DNA of 64,000 nucleotides from an uncultured Selenomonadales bacterium (GTDB lineage: Bacteria > Bacillota > Negativicutes > Selenomonadales > Selenomonadaceae): assembly GCA_947307055.1 (NCBI GenBank), contig CAMZHX010000001.1, forward strand, positions 124,001-188,000. Direction: 5' to 3'. Made by a program: the position numbers and the translations under genes. Every line of letters begins with the position of its first letter. Positions within the stretch are counted from its first letter, which is position 1. This document shows positions 53,306-61,632 of this stretch, in pieces. The notes under the pieces were generated by a model, which was not told the origin of the DNA, ran no database searches, and saw only the letters and a list, made by a program, of their open reading frames with translations.

Positions 53306-54103
53306 ATGGTCGTAGAAATTGTGAGTGTCGGAACTGAAATTTTAATGGGCAACATAGTCAACACAAACGCGCAATATTTGGCAAAGCGTTTGGCTCATTT
53401 GGGTTTGGATTGTCACTATCAAACGGTGGTGGGCGATAATCCTGCGCGAATAAAATCTGCGTTGGACGTTGCCTACTCGCGAGCGGACGCCGTGATTATG
53501 ACGGGCGGGCTTGGCCCCACTAAGGACGACTTGACTAAGGAAATGCTCATGGAATATTTCGGCAAGGCTCCGGTTGTCGACTCGCAAGTTTTAAATTTCT
53601 TGGAGGAACGCGCTAAGGCTCGCGGGTTCGGCAAACTTTCCGACGGCATGAAAAAGCAAGCGATAGTTCCAGCCGATTCGCTGATTTTGTACAATCATCA
53701 CGGAACAGCACCAGGTTGCGTCATGGAGCGCGACGGTAAAATTTGTATCCTGTTACCAGGACCGCCGCACGAAATGCAACCTATGTTTGAGGAATGTTGC
53801 GAGCTTTATCTCAACGCCAAGAGCGATAAAGTTTTAGTCTCGATGATTATAAAATGCCTCAGCAAGTACGACGCGCCAATTTCAATCGTTGGGGAATCGC
53901 CAGTTGCCGACCGCTTGAACGAATTGCTTGACGGAACTAATCCGACTGTCGCGACCTACGCTAAGGAAGACGGCTGTATAGTTCGGGTGACGGCAGCGGC
54001 TCAAACTTACGAAGCAGCTTTGGAACTCCTTCAACCTGTCGTCGCTAAATGCCGCGAACGTATCGGCGAAGAGTTTATAAAATACGTTAAAGAGGACGAA
54101 TAG
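53306..54103 (+). CDS. CinA-like molybdopterin-binding-fold protein without the PncC domain
   Basis: 265 residues. The N-terminal MoCF-type domain is complete: VSVGTEILMGNIVNTNAQYLA, MTGGLGPTKDDLTKE and LLPGPPHEMQPMF. The middle domain (KCLSKYDAPISIVGE, NPTVATYAKEDG) is present. Full CinA (about 410 residues) adds a C-terminal nicotinamide-nucleotide amidase; here the protein ends soon after IGEEFIKYV. This resembles stand-alone COG1058 proteins, thought to act on ADP-ribose or NMN metabolism. GAGGCGGTGA precedes the ATG. hldD follows after 11 bases. Confidence 0.88.
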   Translation: MVVEIVSVGTEILMGNIVNTNAQYLAKRLAHLGLDCHYQTVVGDNPARIKSALDVAYSRADAVIMTGGLGPTKDDLTKEMLMEYFGKAPVVDSQVLNFLEERAKARGFGKLSDGMKKQAIVPADSLILYNHHGTAPGCVMERDGKICILLPGPPHEMQPMFEECCELYLNAKSDKVLVSMIIKCLSKYDAPISIVGESPVADRLNELLDGTNPTVATYAKEDGCIVRVTAAAQTYEAALELLQPVVAKCRERIGEEFIKYVKEDE

Positions 54104-54114
54104 GAGTTGAGCTT

Positions 54115-55071
54115 ATGATTATAGTAACGGGCGGAGCGGGCTTCATCGGTAGCAATATCGTCAAAGCCCTAAACGAACGCGGCCGCACAGATATTTTAAT
54201 CGTCGACGACCTAAGCGGCGAGGACAAATATAAAAACCTAATCGGCTTGAGATTTTTGGACTATCAGCATAAGGACGATTTTTTCAAGGAGATTCAGCGC
54301 GTTGACTTCGGCAAGAATGTCGAGGCAATTTTCCACGAGGGCGCGTGCTCCGATACTATGAATTACGACGTTAATTTCATGATGAAGACCAATTACGAAT
54401 ACTCCAAAGAATTGCTCAAGGCTTGTATCCGTAAGCAAATCGCGTTTATTTATGCGTCGAGCGCGTCGGTTTACGGCATGGGCAAAAAAGGTTTTCGCGA
54501 GGAAGAAGTTTGCGAAAATCCCATGAACCCCTACGCCTTTTCCAAGTTGATGTTCGACCGCTACGTCCGCCAATTCGCCGACAAAGTTCCGAGCAAAATT
54601 ATTGGGCTGAGATATTTTAACGTGTTCGGTCAGCAGGAAGGGCATAAGGGAAAAATGGCGTCGATTTTCTACCAGATTTACAAGCGCATGAAACTAGGCG
54701 GCGGCCCCAGACTTTTCAAGGGCACGGACGGCTACAAGGACGGCGAACAGAAACGCGATTTCATTTACGTTAAGGACGTGGCGAAAATAAATCTTTGGTG
54801 CCTCGATAACGAGATTGCTAACGGTGTCTATAACTGCGGCACGGGTCACGCCCATACTTTTAACGAGGTCGGCAAGGCGATGATTGAATCAATGCATTCC
54901 AAAATGAAAATCACCTATTGCGACTTCCCGGACGAATTGCGCGGCAAATATCAGAGCTTCACCGAGGCCGATATGAAAAAATTGACGGCGGCGGGATATA
55001 AGGAAGGCTTCACGAATTTTGTTATAGCCGTCGACGAGTATTGCAAATTTTTGGAAACTGGCTTATTTTAA
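54115..55071 (+). CDS. hldD: ADP-glyceromanno-heptose 6-epimerase
   Basis: Makes ADP-L-glycero-D-manno-heptose for the inner core of LPS, so it marks a Gram-negative-type envelope. 318 residues of the extended SDR fold: VTGGAGFIGSNIV, the family word DDLSGEDKYKNL, HEGACSDT, ASSASVYG, catalytic YAFSK, and LRYFNVFGQQEGHKG. AGGAGT lies before the ATG. Other heptose genes are not in this window. The stop overlaps a long inverted repeat. Confidence 0.96.
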   Translation: MIIVTGGAGFIGSNIVKALNERGRTDILIVDDLSGEDKYKNLIGLRFLDYQHKDDFFKEIQRVDFGKNVEAIFHEGACSDTMNYDVNFMMKTNYEYSKELLKACIRKQIAFIYASSASVYGMGKKGFREEEVCENPMNPYAFSKLMFDRYVRQFADKVPSKIIGLRYFNVFGQQEGHKGKMASIFYQIYKRMKLGGGPRLFKGTDGYKDGEQKRDFIYVKDVAKINLWCLDNEIANGVYNCGTGHAHTFNEVGKAMIESMHSKMKITYCDFPDELRGKYQSFTEADMKKLTAAGYKEGFTNFVIAVDEYCKFLETGLF

Positions 55072-55125
55072 AATGTTTGTAACTCATGGTCTCTACTGCC
55101 TTGTTATTTGAGTTATAAACATTTT
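55070..55125. repeat. Inverted repeat after hldD
   Basis: Arms of 17 bases (AAAATGTTTGTAACTCA and TGAGTTATAAACATTTT) match with one mismatch around a 22-base loop. The arm starts in the hldD stop codon. It may terminate hldD, but only four T follow. The remaining bases up to 55169 show no gene. Confidence 0.75.
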
Positions 55126-55169
55126 AGCAGGATACTATGAGCTTTTCTATCTGTTGCACTTCCCAAATA

Positions 55170-55202
55170 CGGGATTTTGACGATTGGGCAAAAAAAATCC
55201 CG
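55170..55202 (-). terminator. Probable terminator downstream of sucD
   Basis: CGGGATTTT pairs with AAAATCCCG and the minus strand carries a run of eight T within the structure; other foldings of this stretch are possible. Confidence 0.45.
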
Positions 55203-55237
55203 CCGATTGAGCAGGAGCGAATATTTTTGCGATTGAT

Positions 55238-56140
55238 TTAGCAAGTATGGCAAATATCGTAAATACCTGCGCGTTTAAGGGTATCGACGACGGTATCGCC
55301 GATATGAGCGACGGTATCGGCAACTTGAATGCCGACGGCGTTAAATGCTTTAATTTTATCGGCTGCGGTGCCTTTACCGCCTGATATGATTGCGCCAGCG
55401 TGCCCCATACGTTTACCTGGAGGGGCTTGACGGCCTGCGATGAAAGCGGCGACGGGTTTTTGTGGCATATTTTGAGCAATCCAACGGGCGGCGTCTTCTT
55501 CAGCGTTTCCGCCGATTTCGCCGATGAGCAAAACGGCTTTAGTTTCGTCATCGTCCTTGAAGAGTTGCAAAACGTCGATAAAATCCATACCTTTGACGGG
55601 GTCGCCGCCGATACCGACAGAAGTTGTGATACCAATGCCAGCGTTCATGAGTTGGAAGGCGGCTTCATAAGTTAGGGTTCCGGAGCGAGAAACTAAACCG
55701 ACGTGACCTTTTTTTTGGACGTTAGGCGGAATAATTCCGAGTTTCGCCTCGCCGGTCGTCATAATGCCTGGACAATTCGGACCGATGAGGCGAGTTTTCT
55801 TGCCGACCATGTATCTGCGGACTTTAACCATGTCGAGAACGGGAATATGTTCAGTAATGCAGACGACGAGTTCGAGTTCGGCGTTGATTGCCTCTAAAAT
55901 TGAATCCGCCGCGAATGGAGCCGGCACATAGATTACAGAAGCGGTTGCGCCGGTCGCTTTTACAGCCTCATCGACCGTATTGAAGACCGGCACGCCCTCG
56001 ACAAGCTGACCTGCTTTGCCGGGAGTTACGCCGCCGACGATTTTTGTTCCGTAAGCCATCATTTGTTTAGTATGGAAAGTCGCCGCCTTGCCGGTTATCC
56101 CTTGCACGATAACTTTTGTATTTCTGTCAACCAAAATCAC
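55238..56140 (-). CDS. sucD: Succinyl-CoA ligase alpha subunit (or related acyl-CoA synthetase)
   Basis: Interconverts succinyl-CoA and succinate with nucleotide phosphorylation. 300 residues from the GTG at 56140, placed eight bases after GGGGAG so that the protein starts [16 protein letters not shown] as the family does. CoA-binding fold, [31 protein letters not shown] and the phospho-His loop [14 protein letters not shown] are all intact. The beta subunit gene, normally adjacent, is absent here. Confidence 0.92.
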   Translation of the reverse strand: MILVDRNTKVIVQGITGKAATFHTKQMMAYGTKIVGGVTPGKAGQLVEGVPVFNTVDEAVKATGATASVIYVPAPFAADSILEAINAELELVVCITEHIPVLDMVKVRRYMVGKKTRLIGPNCPGIMTTGEAKLGIIPPNVQKKGHVGLVSRSGTLTYEAAFQLMNAGIGITTSVGIGGDPVKGMDFIDVLQLFKDDDETKAVLLIGEIGGNAEEDAARWIAQNMPQKPVAAFIAGRQAPPGKRMGHAGAIISGGKGTAADKIKAFNAVGIQVADTVAHIGDTVVDTLKRAGIYDICHTC

Positions 56141-56228
56141 GTTATCCACTCCCCGAAAATTTTTCCGAACAATTTTTTTGCAGTATACAAATTTTCCGAA
56201 TCAAAATCAAGCGGCGATTTGCGGCTAT

Positions 56229-57899
56229 TTATTTACTCACGACCATGCGGTTAATCGCGCTGAGGAGTGCTTGAATAGAGGCTGTGATAATATCGGTATC
56301 CATGCCCGCGCCCCAAATTATTTTGCCGTCCGCGCCGGTGATTGAAATATAAGCGATAGCCCGCGCAGATTGTCCGATTTCGAGTGCGTGTTCGTTGTAA
56401 GTAACGTTCGTGTAAGTTATGCCGAGATTTTTTTGCAAAGCGTTAGAAATTGCGTCTAGGCGACCATTTCCGCGCGCCATGTAGGTTACGCGCTCGCCGT
56501 TGACTTCCAAATCGACGCTGCCGACTCTCGCGCCGCCAGGTTCTTTGCGCAGGTGGAATTCAATAAGCTTGTACGGTTTATCGACGTTGACATATTGGTC
56601 GCTGAAAATCTGATAAATTTCGTCGGGCAAAAGTTCTTTATGTTTGCGGTCAGAAACGGCTTTAACGCAGTAGCCGAAGTCCTCGCGCATTTTTTTAGGC
56701 ATTTCGACGCCGTATTTTTGCTCCATGATGAAACCGACGCCGCCCTTACCGCTCTGCGAATTGATTCTGATAACGTCGCCGTCGTATTCGCGGCCAACGT
56801 CGTGCGGATCGATAGGCAAATAGGGAACAGTCCAGCGGTCTGGATTTTTTTCGTCGCGCCAATGCATACCTTTTGCAATCGCATCTTGATGAGAGCCGCT
56901 GAACGCCGTAAACACCAACGCGCCCGCATAAGGTTGCCTGTCGTGAACGTGCATTCTAGTTACGCGCTCATACATTTCGACGAGCGCGGGCATATTTGTA
57001 AAATCAAGTTCGGGGTCGACGCCGAGCGCAAACATATTCATTGCGAGCGTAACAATATCGACATTGCCGGTGCGTTCGCCGTTGCCGAAGAGCGTTCCCT
57101 CAATCCTATCTGCGCCCGCCAACAATCCAAGCTCACAATCGGCGACGCCACAACCTCTGTCGTTATGCGGGTGCAAACTCAAGACGACTTTATCGCGGAA
57201 CTTGAGATATTTGTTGATGTAGGCGACTTGCATGGCGTAGACGTGCGGCAAACTCATTTCGACAGTCACTGGGATATTTATAATGGGTCGGCGGTCGATG
57301 ACGGGCTCCCAAACGTCGAGGACAGCGTTACAAACTTCAAGGGCGTATTCGGGCTCGGTGCCGGTGAAACTTTCGGGCGAATACTCAAAGCGATAATTTG
57401 CGCCGGCCTTATTCGTCAGCTCAAGCAAAAGTTTCGCGCCGTCAGTCGCAATGTTTTTGATTTCGTCTTTGGACATTCGGAAGACTTGTTCACGTTGCGC
57501 AAGCGAAGTCGAGTTGTAAACATGAACGATTGCATTTTTCGCGCCGTCGAGTGCCTCGAAAGTTTTCTTTATGATATGTTCCCGCGCCTGCGTGAGGACT
57601 TGAACTGTCACGTCGTCGGGAATCAGATTTTCTTCAATCAGCTTGCGCAGGAGCGCGTATTCGGTATCGCTGGCGGCGGGGAAGCCCACTTCAATTTCCT
57701 TGAACCCGATTTTGACGAGCGTTTTATAGAACTCAATTTTTTCGTCGAGGCTCATCGGGATAATCAGCGACTGATTGCCGTCGCGCAGGTCGACGCTACA
57801 CCATACCGGAGCTTTCGTCGGATATTCTTTGCGCGCCCAATCCAAAATTATTTCAGGCGGCATGAAGTAGCCCTTGCTGTACTTTGTATGATTCTTCAA
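56229..57899 (-). CDS. leuA: 2-isopropylmalate synthase, long bacterial type
   Basis: Condenses acetyl-CoA with 2-ketoisovalerate in leucine synthesis. 556 residues, the size of the LeuA type 2 group. The TTG at 57899 is chosen: GAGGTG lies six bases upstream and the protein then begins KNHTKYSKGYFMPPEI like its relatives. CSVDLRDGNQSL holds the catalytic Arg-Asp, SLHPHNDRGCGVAD the metal-binding His pair, GNGERTGNVD the glycine loop, and the C-terminal regulatory domain follows a linker. leuB, leuC and leuD are not in the window. A heptamer repeat lies in its leader. Confidence 0.95.
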   Translation of the reverse strand: MKNHTKYSKGYFMPPEIILDWARKEYPTKAPVWCSVDLRDGNQSLIIPMSLDEKIEFYKTLVKIGFKEIEVGFPAASDTEYALLRKLIEENLIPDDVTVQVLTQAREHIIKKTFEALDGAKNAIVHVYNSTSLAQREQVFRMSKDEIKNIATDGAKLLLELTNKAGANYRFEYSPESFTGTEPEYALEVCNAVLDVWEPVIDRRPIINIPVTVEMSLPHVYAMQVAYINKYLKFRDKVVLSLHPHNDRGCGVADCELGLLAGADRIEGTLFGNGERTGNVDIVTLAMNMFALGVDPELDFTNMPALVEMYERVTRMHVHDRQPYAGALVFTAFSGSHQDAIAKGMHWRDEKNPDRWTVPYLPIDPHDVGREYDGDVIRINSQSGKGGVGFIMEQKYGVEMPKKMREDFGYCVKAVSDRKHKELLPDEIYQIFSDQYVNVDKPYKLIEFHLRKEPGGARVGSVDLEVNGERVTYMARGNGRLDAISNALQKNLGITYTNVTYNEHALEIGQSARAIAYISITGADGKIIWGAGMDTDIITASIQALLSAINRMVVSK

Positions 57900-57915
57900 A
57901 CTTAACACCTCATTG

Positions 57916-57942
57916 ATAATGCGCAATGCGTAATGCGCAATG
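57916..57942. repeat. TAATGCG/CAATGCG heptamer repeat in the leuA leader
   Basis: Four units with 7-bp period between the leuA promoter and its Shine-Dalgarno. Confidence 0.85.
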
Positions 57943-57961
57943 AAAAAATTTTACGCGGGCA

Positions 57962-57990
57962 ATTATATTCTCAACGGGATTTAATTGCAA
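57962..57990 (-). promoter_or_regulatory. leuA promoter
   Basis: TTGCAA, 17-base spacer and perfect TATAAT on the minus strand, about 63 bases upstream of the TTG start. Confidence 0.75.
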
Positions 57991-58007
57991 ACAAGTTAAA
58001 AGCAATT

Positions 58008-58199
58008 TCACTTGAGTTTTCGTTTCGCCTGCCGCATATCCCGAATCGTATACGCCAACTCCCAAAACGATACTCCATACACAAAGCCCGTAAACATATC
58101 AAGCAAACTTCTTTCCCTGTCGCTCAGAAGAAGAAGAATCGTAATCACGACCAAGAAAAATACGTTGCGCCAAATCGTTCGCATTTGCCTTTCGCGCAT
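58008..58199 (-). CDS. Small membrane protein
   Basis: 63 residues from the ATG at 58199 (AGGGGTG about six bases upstream; TGATATAAT extended -10 just before). A basic N-terminus is followed by a strong membrane helix (NVFFLVVITILLLL), then an acidic-basic stretch, a weaker hydrophobic segment and a basic tail. No family recognised. It is divergent from the binding-protein cluster. Confidence 0.6.
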   Translation of the reverse strand: MRERQMRTIWRNVFFLVVITILLLLSDRERSLLDMFTGFVYGVSFWELAYTIRDMRQAKRKLK

Positions 58200-58255
58200 T
58201 CCAATCACCCCTGCGAAATTATATCAGATAAGAATTCCCGCGTCGAATAAAATTT

Positions 58256-58284
58256 TTGACAAGCGCGAAGTCGATAAATATAAT
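58256..58284 (+). promoter_or_regulatory. Perfect consensus sigma-70 promoter of the binding-protein cluster
   Basis: TTGACA, a 17-base spacer and TATAAT, with no mismatch, 31 bases before the first binding-protein ATG. Confidence 0.9.
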
Positions 58285-58315
58285 TCAATCAAATTATCAT
58301 AAAGGAGCTTTGAAC

Positions 58316-59110
58316 ATGAAAAAGATTTTGATAGCTTTGCTCCTCGTGACTTTGAGTTTGGCGGGTTGCGGCGGAGAAAAAAATTCGCAAGGCGTCGACA
58401 GGATTTCTGACAAAAAAATTGTAATCGGGGTTGATGACGACTTCCCGCCGATATGTTTCCACAACGAACGAAATGAGCTTGTCGGCTTTGATGTAGACCT
58501 CGCCAGAGAGGCCGCCAATCGTATGGACGTTGAAATAGAATTTAAGCCAATCGTCTGGAGCAATAAGCGCGAAGAAATTACGTCGGGTAAAATCGATATG
58601 ATTTGGAATGGGCTGGACGTGACCGAAGAGCGCAAAGAATATATGATTTTCACGAAACCTTACATGGACGACCGCCAAATCCTTTTAATCAGGGCGGACA
58701 GCGATTTGGATATTCATTCCGAAGGCGACCTCGAAGGCAAAGTCGTCGGCAGTCAAGCCGGCTCAACTTCCGATTGCTACCTTATGAAAAACGAAAACCT
58801 CAAAAGTAATCTCAAAGGTTACAAGACTTACGATACATTTACCGCCGTCCTTGAGGCTCTCAAACGCGGCGAAGTCGAAGTTTTAATTTGCGACGAACTC
58901 GTTGCGCGCTACGAAATGAATAAAAATCCCGACGAACTCGAATTGATTAACGTTAAAATCGGTTCGATTATGGAAATGAGCGTCGGCTTCAGCAAGGATA
59001 ACGCTAAACTGCGCGACAATGTTCAAACCGTTTTCGACGAGATGGTCAAAGACGGCACCGCTAAAAAAATTTCGGAGGAGTGGTTCCAAGCCGATTTGAT
59101 TAAATATTGA
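58316..59110 (+). CDS. Amino-acid-binding lipoprotein, copy 1 (SBP_bac_3)
   Basis: 264 residues; AAAGGAGC lies eight bases before the ATG. Signal peptide with lipobox SLAGC, so it is lipid-anchored. Family 3 solute-binding fold: VIGVDDDFPP at strand 1, LVGFDVDLAREAANRM, GKIDMIWNGLDVTEERKEYM, and the hinge GKVVGSQAGSTSD. These proteins deliver polar amino acids to ABC importers; the exact ligand cannot be read. It is the most divergent of the four copies (FPPICF in place of YAPMGF). No permease or ATPase gene is nearby. Confidence 0.92.
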   Translation: MKKILIALLLVTLSLAGCGGEKNSQGVDRISDKKIVIGVDDDFPPICFHNERNELVGFDVDLAREAANRMDVEIEFKPIVWSNKREEITSGKIDMIWNGLDVTEERKEYMIFTKPYMDDRQILLIRADSDLDIHSEGDLEGKVVGSQAGSTSDCYLMKNENLKSNLKGYKTYDTFTAVLEALKRGEVEVLICDELVARYEMNKNPDELELINVKIGSIMEMSVGFSKDNAKLRDNVQTVFDEMVKDGTAKKISEEWFQADLIKY

Positions 59111-59132
59111 GCATTGCAAAGGAGTTTTACCC

Positions 59133-59924
59133 ATGAAAAAAATTTTACTGCTCTTGCTGATAATCCTAACTGCGAGCGGTTGCGGCAACGAGGCTAAGAA
59201 CACTGATACCCCAAAGCCTAAAAAAGTTTACGTCGTCGGGCTTGATGATGAGTACGCGCCAATGGGTTTTCGCGATGACAAGGGCGAAATCGTCGGCTTT
59301 GACGTTGACTTGGCTAAGGAGGCGGCGCGGCGTATGGGAGCCGAATTTGAATTCCACCCGATTGTTTGGGATCAAAAAGAGGCCGAACTCAATTCCGGGC
59401 GTATCGACATAATTTGGAATGGGCTTGACATAACGCCCGAACGGCAAGGCTATGTCCTCTATAGCAAACCTTATTTGGATAATCGCCAACTGCTTTTGGT
59501 CAAGAAAAGTCGCGGCTTCAATATCCAATCGATAAACGACCTGGCGGGCAAAATCGTCGCGACGCAATCCGGCTCGAACTCTGAAGGCTACGTCGAAAGA
59601 GATTCCTCACTTAGGAGCAGCCTCGCGGATTTTATAACTTATCCGTCGTTCAATCAGGCGTTCAAAGATTTGCACGACGATAAAATTGACGTGTTGATTG
59701 TCGACGAAATCGCCGGGCGTTACGAGATGAGTAAGCACCCCGACGAGCTGGAGATAATCGAAATTCAGATTGGGACGGCGACCGAATTGGGAATTGGTTT
59801 TCGTTTAGGAGATGTCGAATTGCGCGACGAGGTGCAGAAAGTTTTCGACGAAATGATTGCCGACGGTACCGCTCAAAAAATTTCGGAGCAATGGTTTAAA
59901 GCTGATTTAGTTATCAGGAACTAG
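59133..59924 (+). CDS. Amino-acid-binding lipoprotein, copy 2 (SBP_bac_3)
   Basis: 263 residues, ATG after AAAGGAG. Lipobox TASGC. Core words VGLDDEYAPMGFRDDKGEIVGFDVDL read in parts (DDEYAPMGF; VGFDVDLAKEAARRMG), RIDIIWNGLDITPERQ and KIVATQSGSNSE. Closely related to copies 3 and 4. The stop codon TAG is part of a GGAACTA heptamer repeat. Likely the same transcript as copy 1. Confidence 0.92.
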   Translation: MKKILLLLLIILTASGCGNEAKNTDTPKPKKVYVVGLDDEYAPMGFRDDKGEIVGFDVDLAKEAARRMGAEFEFHPIVWDQKEAELNSGRIDIIWNGLDITPERQGYVLYSKPYLDNRQLLLVKKSRGFNIQSINDLAGKIVATQSGSNSEGYVERDSSLRSSLADFITYPSFNQAFKDLHDDKIDVLIVDEIAGRYEMSKHPDELEIIEIQIGTATELGIGFRLGDVELRDEVQKVFDEMIADGTAQKISEQWFKADLVIRN

Positions 59925-59938
59925 GAACTGGGGACTAG
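59916..59938. repeat. AGGAACT heptamer repeat between binding-protein genes 2 and 3
   Basis: Three units (AGGAACT AGGAACT GGGGACT). It contains the stop of copy 2 and a GGGG that is well placed (seven bases) as ribosome-binding site of copy 3. Confidence 0.75.
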
Positions 59939-59940
59939 TT

Positions 59941-60726
59941 ATGAAAAAGTTTTTATTTATGTTCATGCTGATGATTTTAATGACGGGTTGCGGAGGCGAG
60001 CAAATCAGCGACCCAAAAACTTTGAAAAAAATAGTCGTCGGCGTTGACAGCGAATTTGCCCCGATGACCTTTCGCGATGACAAAGGCGAAATCGTCGGCT
60101 TTGATGTCGATATGGCTAAGGAGGCGGCGAAACGTCTGGACGTCGAGTTTGAATTCAAGCCGATAAATTGGGATAACAAAGAAGCAGAAATAAATTCCGG
60201 TCGCGTCGACATAATTTGGAGCGGTTGCGACATAACGCCCGAACGTCAGCAATATATGCTTTTCAGCAAGCCTTACATGAAAAATCGCCAGATACTTTTG
60301 GTGCAAAAGGGCAATCCGAAAAATATTCATTCTGAAGGCGACCTCGCAGGGAAAATCGTCGCCACGCAAGCCGGCACCGTCTCTTTGGATTATATCGCCG
60401 AAAACGACGCCCTAAGAGATAGTCTCGCAAAGTTCATAACTTATCGCAACGTCAGCGAAGGTTTCAAGGCTTTGAGCAACGGAGCATTCGACGCCTTTAT
60501 TGTCGACGAAATCGCCGCGCGCTACGAAATAAATGAGACACCAAACACCTTTGAGATTGTTGACGTGACGGTTGGTTCCCCTACTGAATTCGGCATAAGT
60601 TTTCGCAAAGATAGTCTCGAATTGCGCGACGAAGTCCAGAAAGTTTTTGACGAGATGATTGCGGACGGTACCGCAGAAAAAATTTCTCGGAAGTGGTTCA
60701 ATGCCGATTTAGTTATTAAGAATTAG
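59941..60726 (+). CDS. Amino-acid-binding lipoprotein, copy 3 (SBP_bac_3)
   Basis: 261 residues. Lipobox LMTGC. VGVDSEFAPMTFRDDKG, VGFDVDMAKEAAKRL, RVDIIWSGCDITPERQQYM and KIVATQAGTVSLD mark the family; the NGLD seen in copies 1, 2 and 4 is SGCD here, so ligand contacts may differ. The ribosome-binding site appears to be supplied by the preceding heptamer repeat. Confidence 0.92.
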   Translation: MKKFLFMFMLMILMTGCGGEQISDPKTLKKIVVGVDSEFAPMTFRDDKGEIVGFDVDMAKEAAKRLDVEFEFKPINWDNKEAEINSGRVDIIWSGCDITPERQQYMLFSKPYMKNRQILLVQKGNPKNIHSEGDLAGKIVATQAGTVSLDYIAENDALRDSLAKFITYRNVSEGFKALSNGAFDAFIVDEIAARYEINETPNTFEIVDVTVGSPTEFGISFRKDSLELRDEVQKVFDEMIADGTAEKISRKWFNADLVIKN

Positions 60727-60745
60727 GAATTAGGAAGTAGGGAAG
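60717..60745. repeat. TTAGGAA heptamer repeat between binding-protein genes 3 and 4
   Basis: Units AATTAGG AATTAGG AAGTAGG GAAG. It contains the stop of copy 3 and the AGGA/AGGG motifs in front of copy 4. Confidence 0.75.
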
Positions 60746-60746
60746 T

Positions 60747-61535
60747 ATGAAAAAGTTTTTAATGATAATCTGCGCGGCGTTATTGCTGAGTGGTTGCGGC
60801 GGTGGTCAAAATAGCGAGGGCATAGGCTACAAGAAAGTTTACGTAATCGGAATTGATGACGAGTACGCGCCAATGGGTTTCCGTGACGACGACGGCGAGA
60901 TTGTCGGCTTTGATGTAGACCTTGCTAAGGAGGCGGCGCGGCGTTTAGGCATAACTTTTGAGTTCCGCTCGATTGAATGGAACAAAAAAGTTGACGAGCT
61001 AAACGCGCGGCGCATCGACATTATTTGGAACGGACTCGACATAACGCCCGAACGCCAAGAGAATATTCTCTACAGCAAACCCTACATGGATAACCGCCAA
61101 ATACTTTTAGTCAACGCGAACAGCAATTTGGATATTAAAACTGTGCAAGACCTCGCGGGCAAAATCGTCGGGACGCAAGCCGGCTCCAATTCCGAAACTT
61201 ACGTCGACCACAACGAAGACTTTAAAAACAGTTTGAAGGACTTCCGGACTTACGGCACGTTCAAGACGGCGTTCAGAGATTTGGCGGACGGCGAAGTTGA
61301 CGTGTTGCTTGTCGATGAAATTGCCGGTCGTTACGCGATGAGCAAAATGCCGCAAAAGTTCAAAGCCCTCGAATTGACGATAGGTTCCGCGACTGAAATT
61401 GGAATCGGTTTTCGTATGACTGATGTTGGATTGCGCGACGATGTGCAAAAAGTTTTCGACGAGATGATTGCGGACGGCACCGCTAAAAAAATTTCGGAAA
61501 AGTGGTTTCAAGCAGATTTAGTTATTAGAGACTAG
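60747..61535 (+). CDS. Amino-acid-binding lipoprotein, copy 4 (SBP_bac_3)
   Basis: 262 residues. Lipobox LLSGC. IGIDDEYAPMGFRDDDG, VGFDVDLAKEAARRLG, RIDIIWNGLDITPERQ and KIVGTQAGSNSET; most like copy 2. Last gene of the four-copy array. The array has no transporter partner inside the window, so the copies may share an importer elsewhere or act as sensors' ligand carriers. Confidence 0.92.
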   Translation: MKKFLMIICAALLLSGCGGGQNSEGIGYKKVYVIGIDDEYAPMGFRDDDGEIVGFDVDLAKEAARRLGITFEFRSIEWNKKVDELNARRIDIIWNGLDITPERQENILYSKPYMDNRQILLVNANSNLDIKTVQDLAGKIVGTQAGSNSETYVDHNEDFKNSLKDFRTYGTFKTAFRDLADGEVDVLLVDEIAGRYAMSKMPQKFKALELTIGSATEIGIGFRMTDVGLRDDVQKVFDEMIADGTAKKISEKWFQADLVIRD

Positions 61536-61575
61536 CGTGTCTTCACACTACTACAAAAGGTTAAAGCTTATTCTA

Positions 61576-61599
61576 TTTCCCTTGTCCCTAGTCCCTTGT
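61576..61599. repeat. CCCTTGT/CCCTAGT heptamer repeat
   Basis: Three units (CCCTTGT CCCTAGT CCCTTGT). The TTGTCC inside is the -35 box of the next gene. Confidence 0.75.
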
Positions 61600-61610
61600 T
61601 CTGCTATAAT
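61582..61610 (+). promoter_or_regulatory. Promoter of the exported protein gene, -35 inside a repeat
   Basis: TTGTCC, 17-base spacer, perfect TATAAT, 22 bases before the ATG at 61633. Confidence 0.7.
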
Positions 61611-61632
61611 CTTCGCGGAAAGGATGAACGAC

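Noticed and set aside
55070..55125. Inverted repeat considered as a CRISPR repeat remnant
   Set aside because: Only one copy, no spacer array and no cas genes anywhere in the window.
56553..57905. A 450-codon open frame antisense to leuA
   Set aside because: It mirrors a strongly conserved leuA reading frame, has no ribosome site or family match, and results from the GC-skewed codon pattern of the host.
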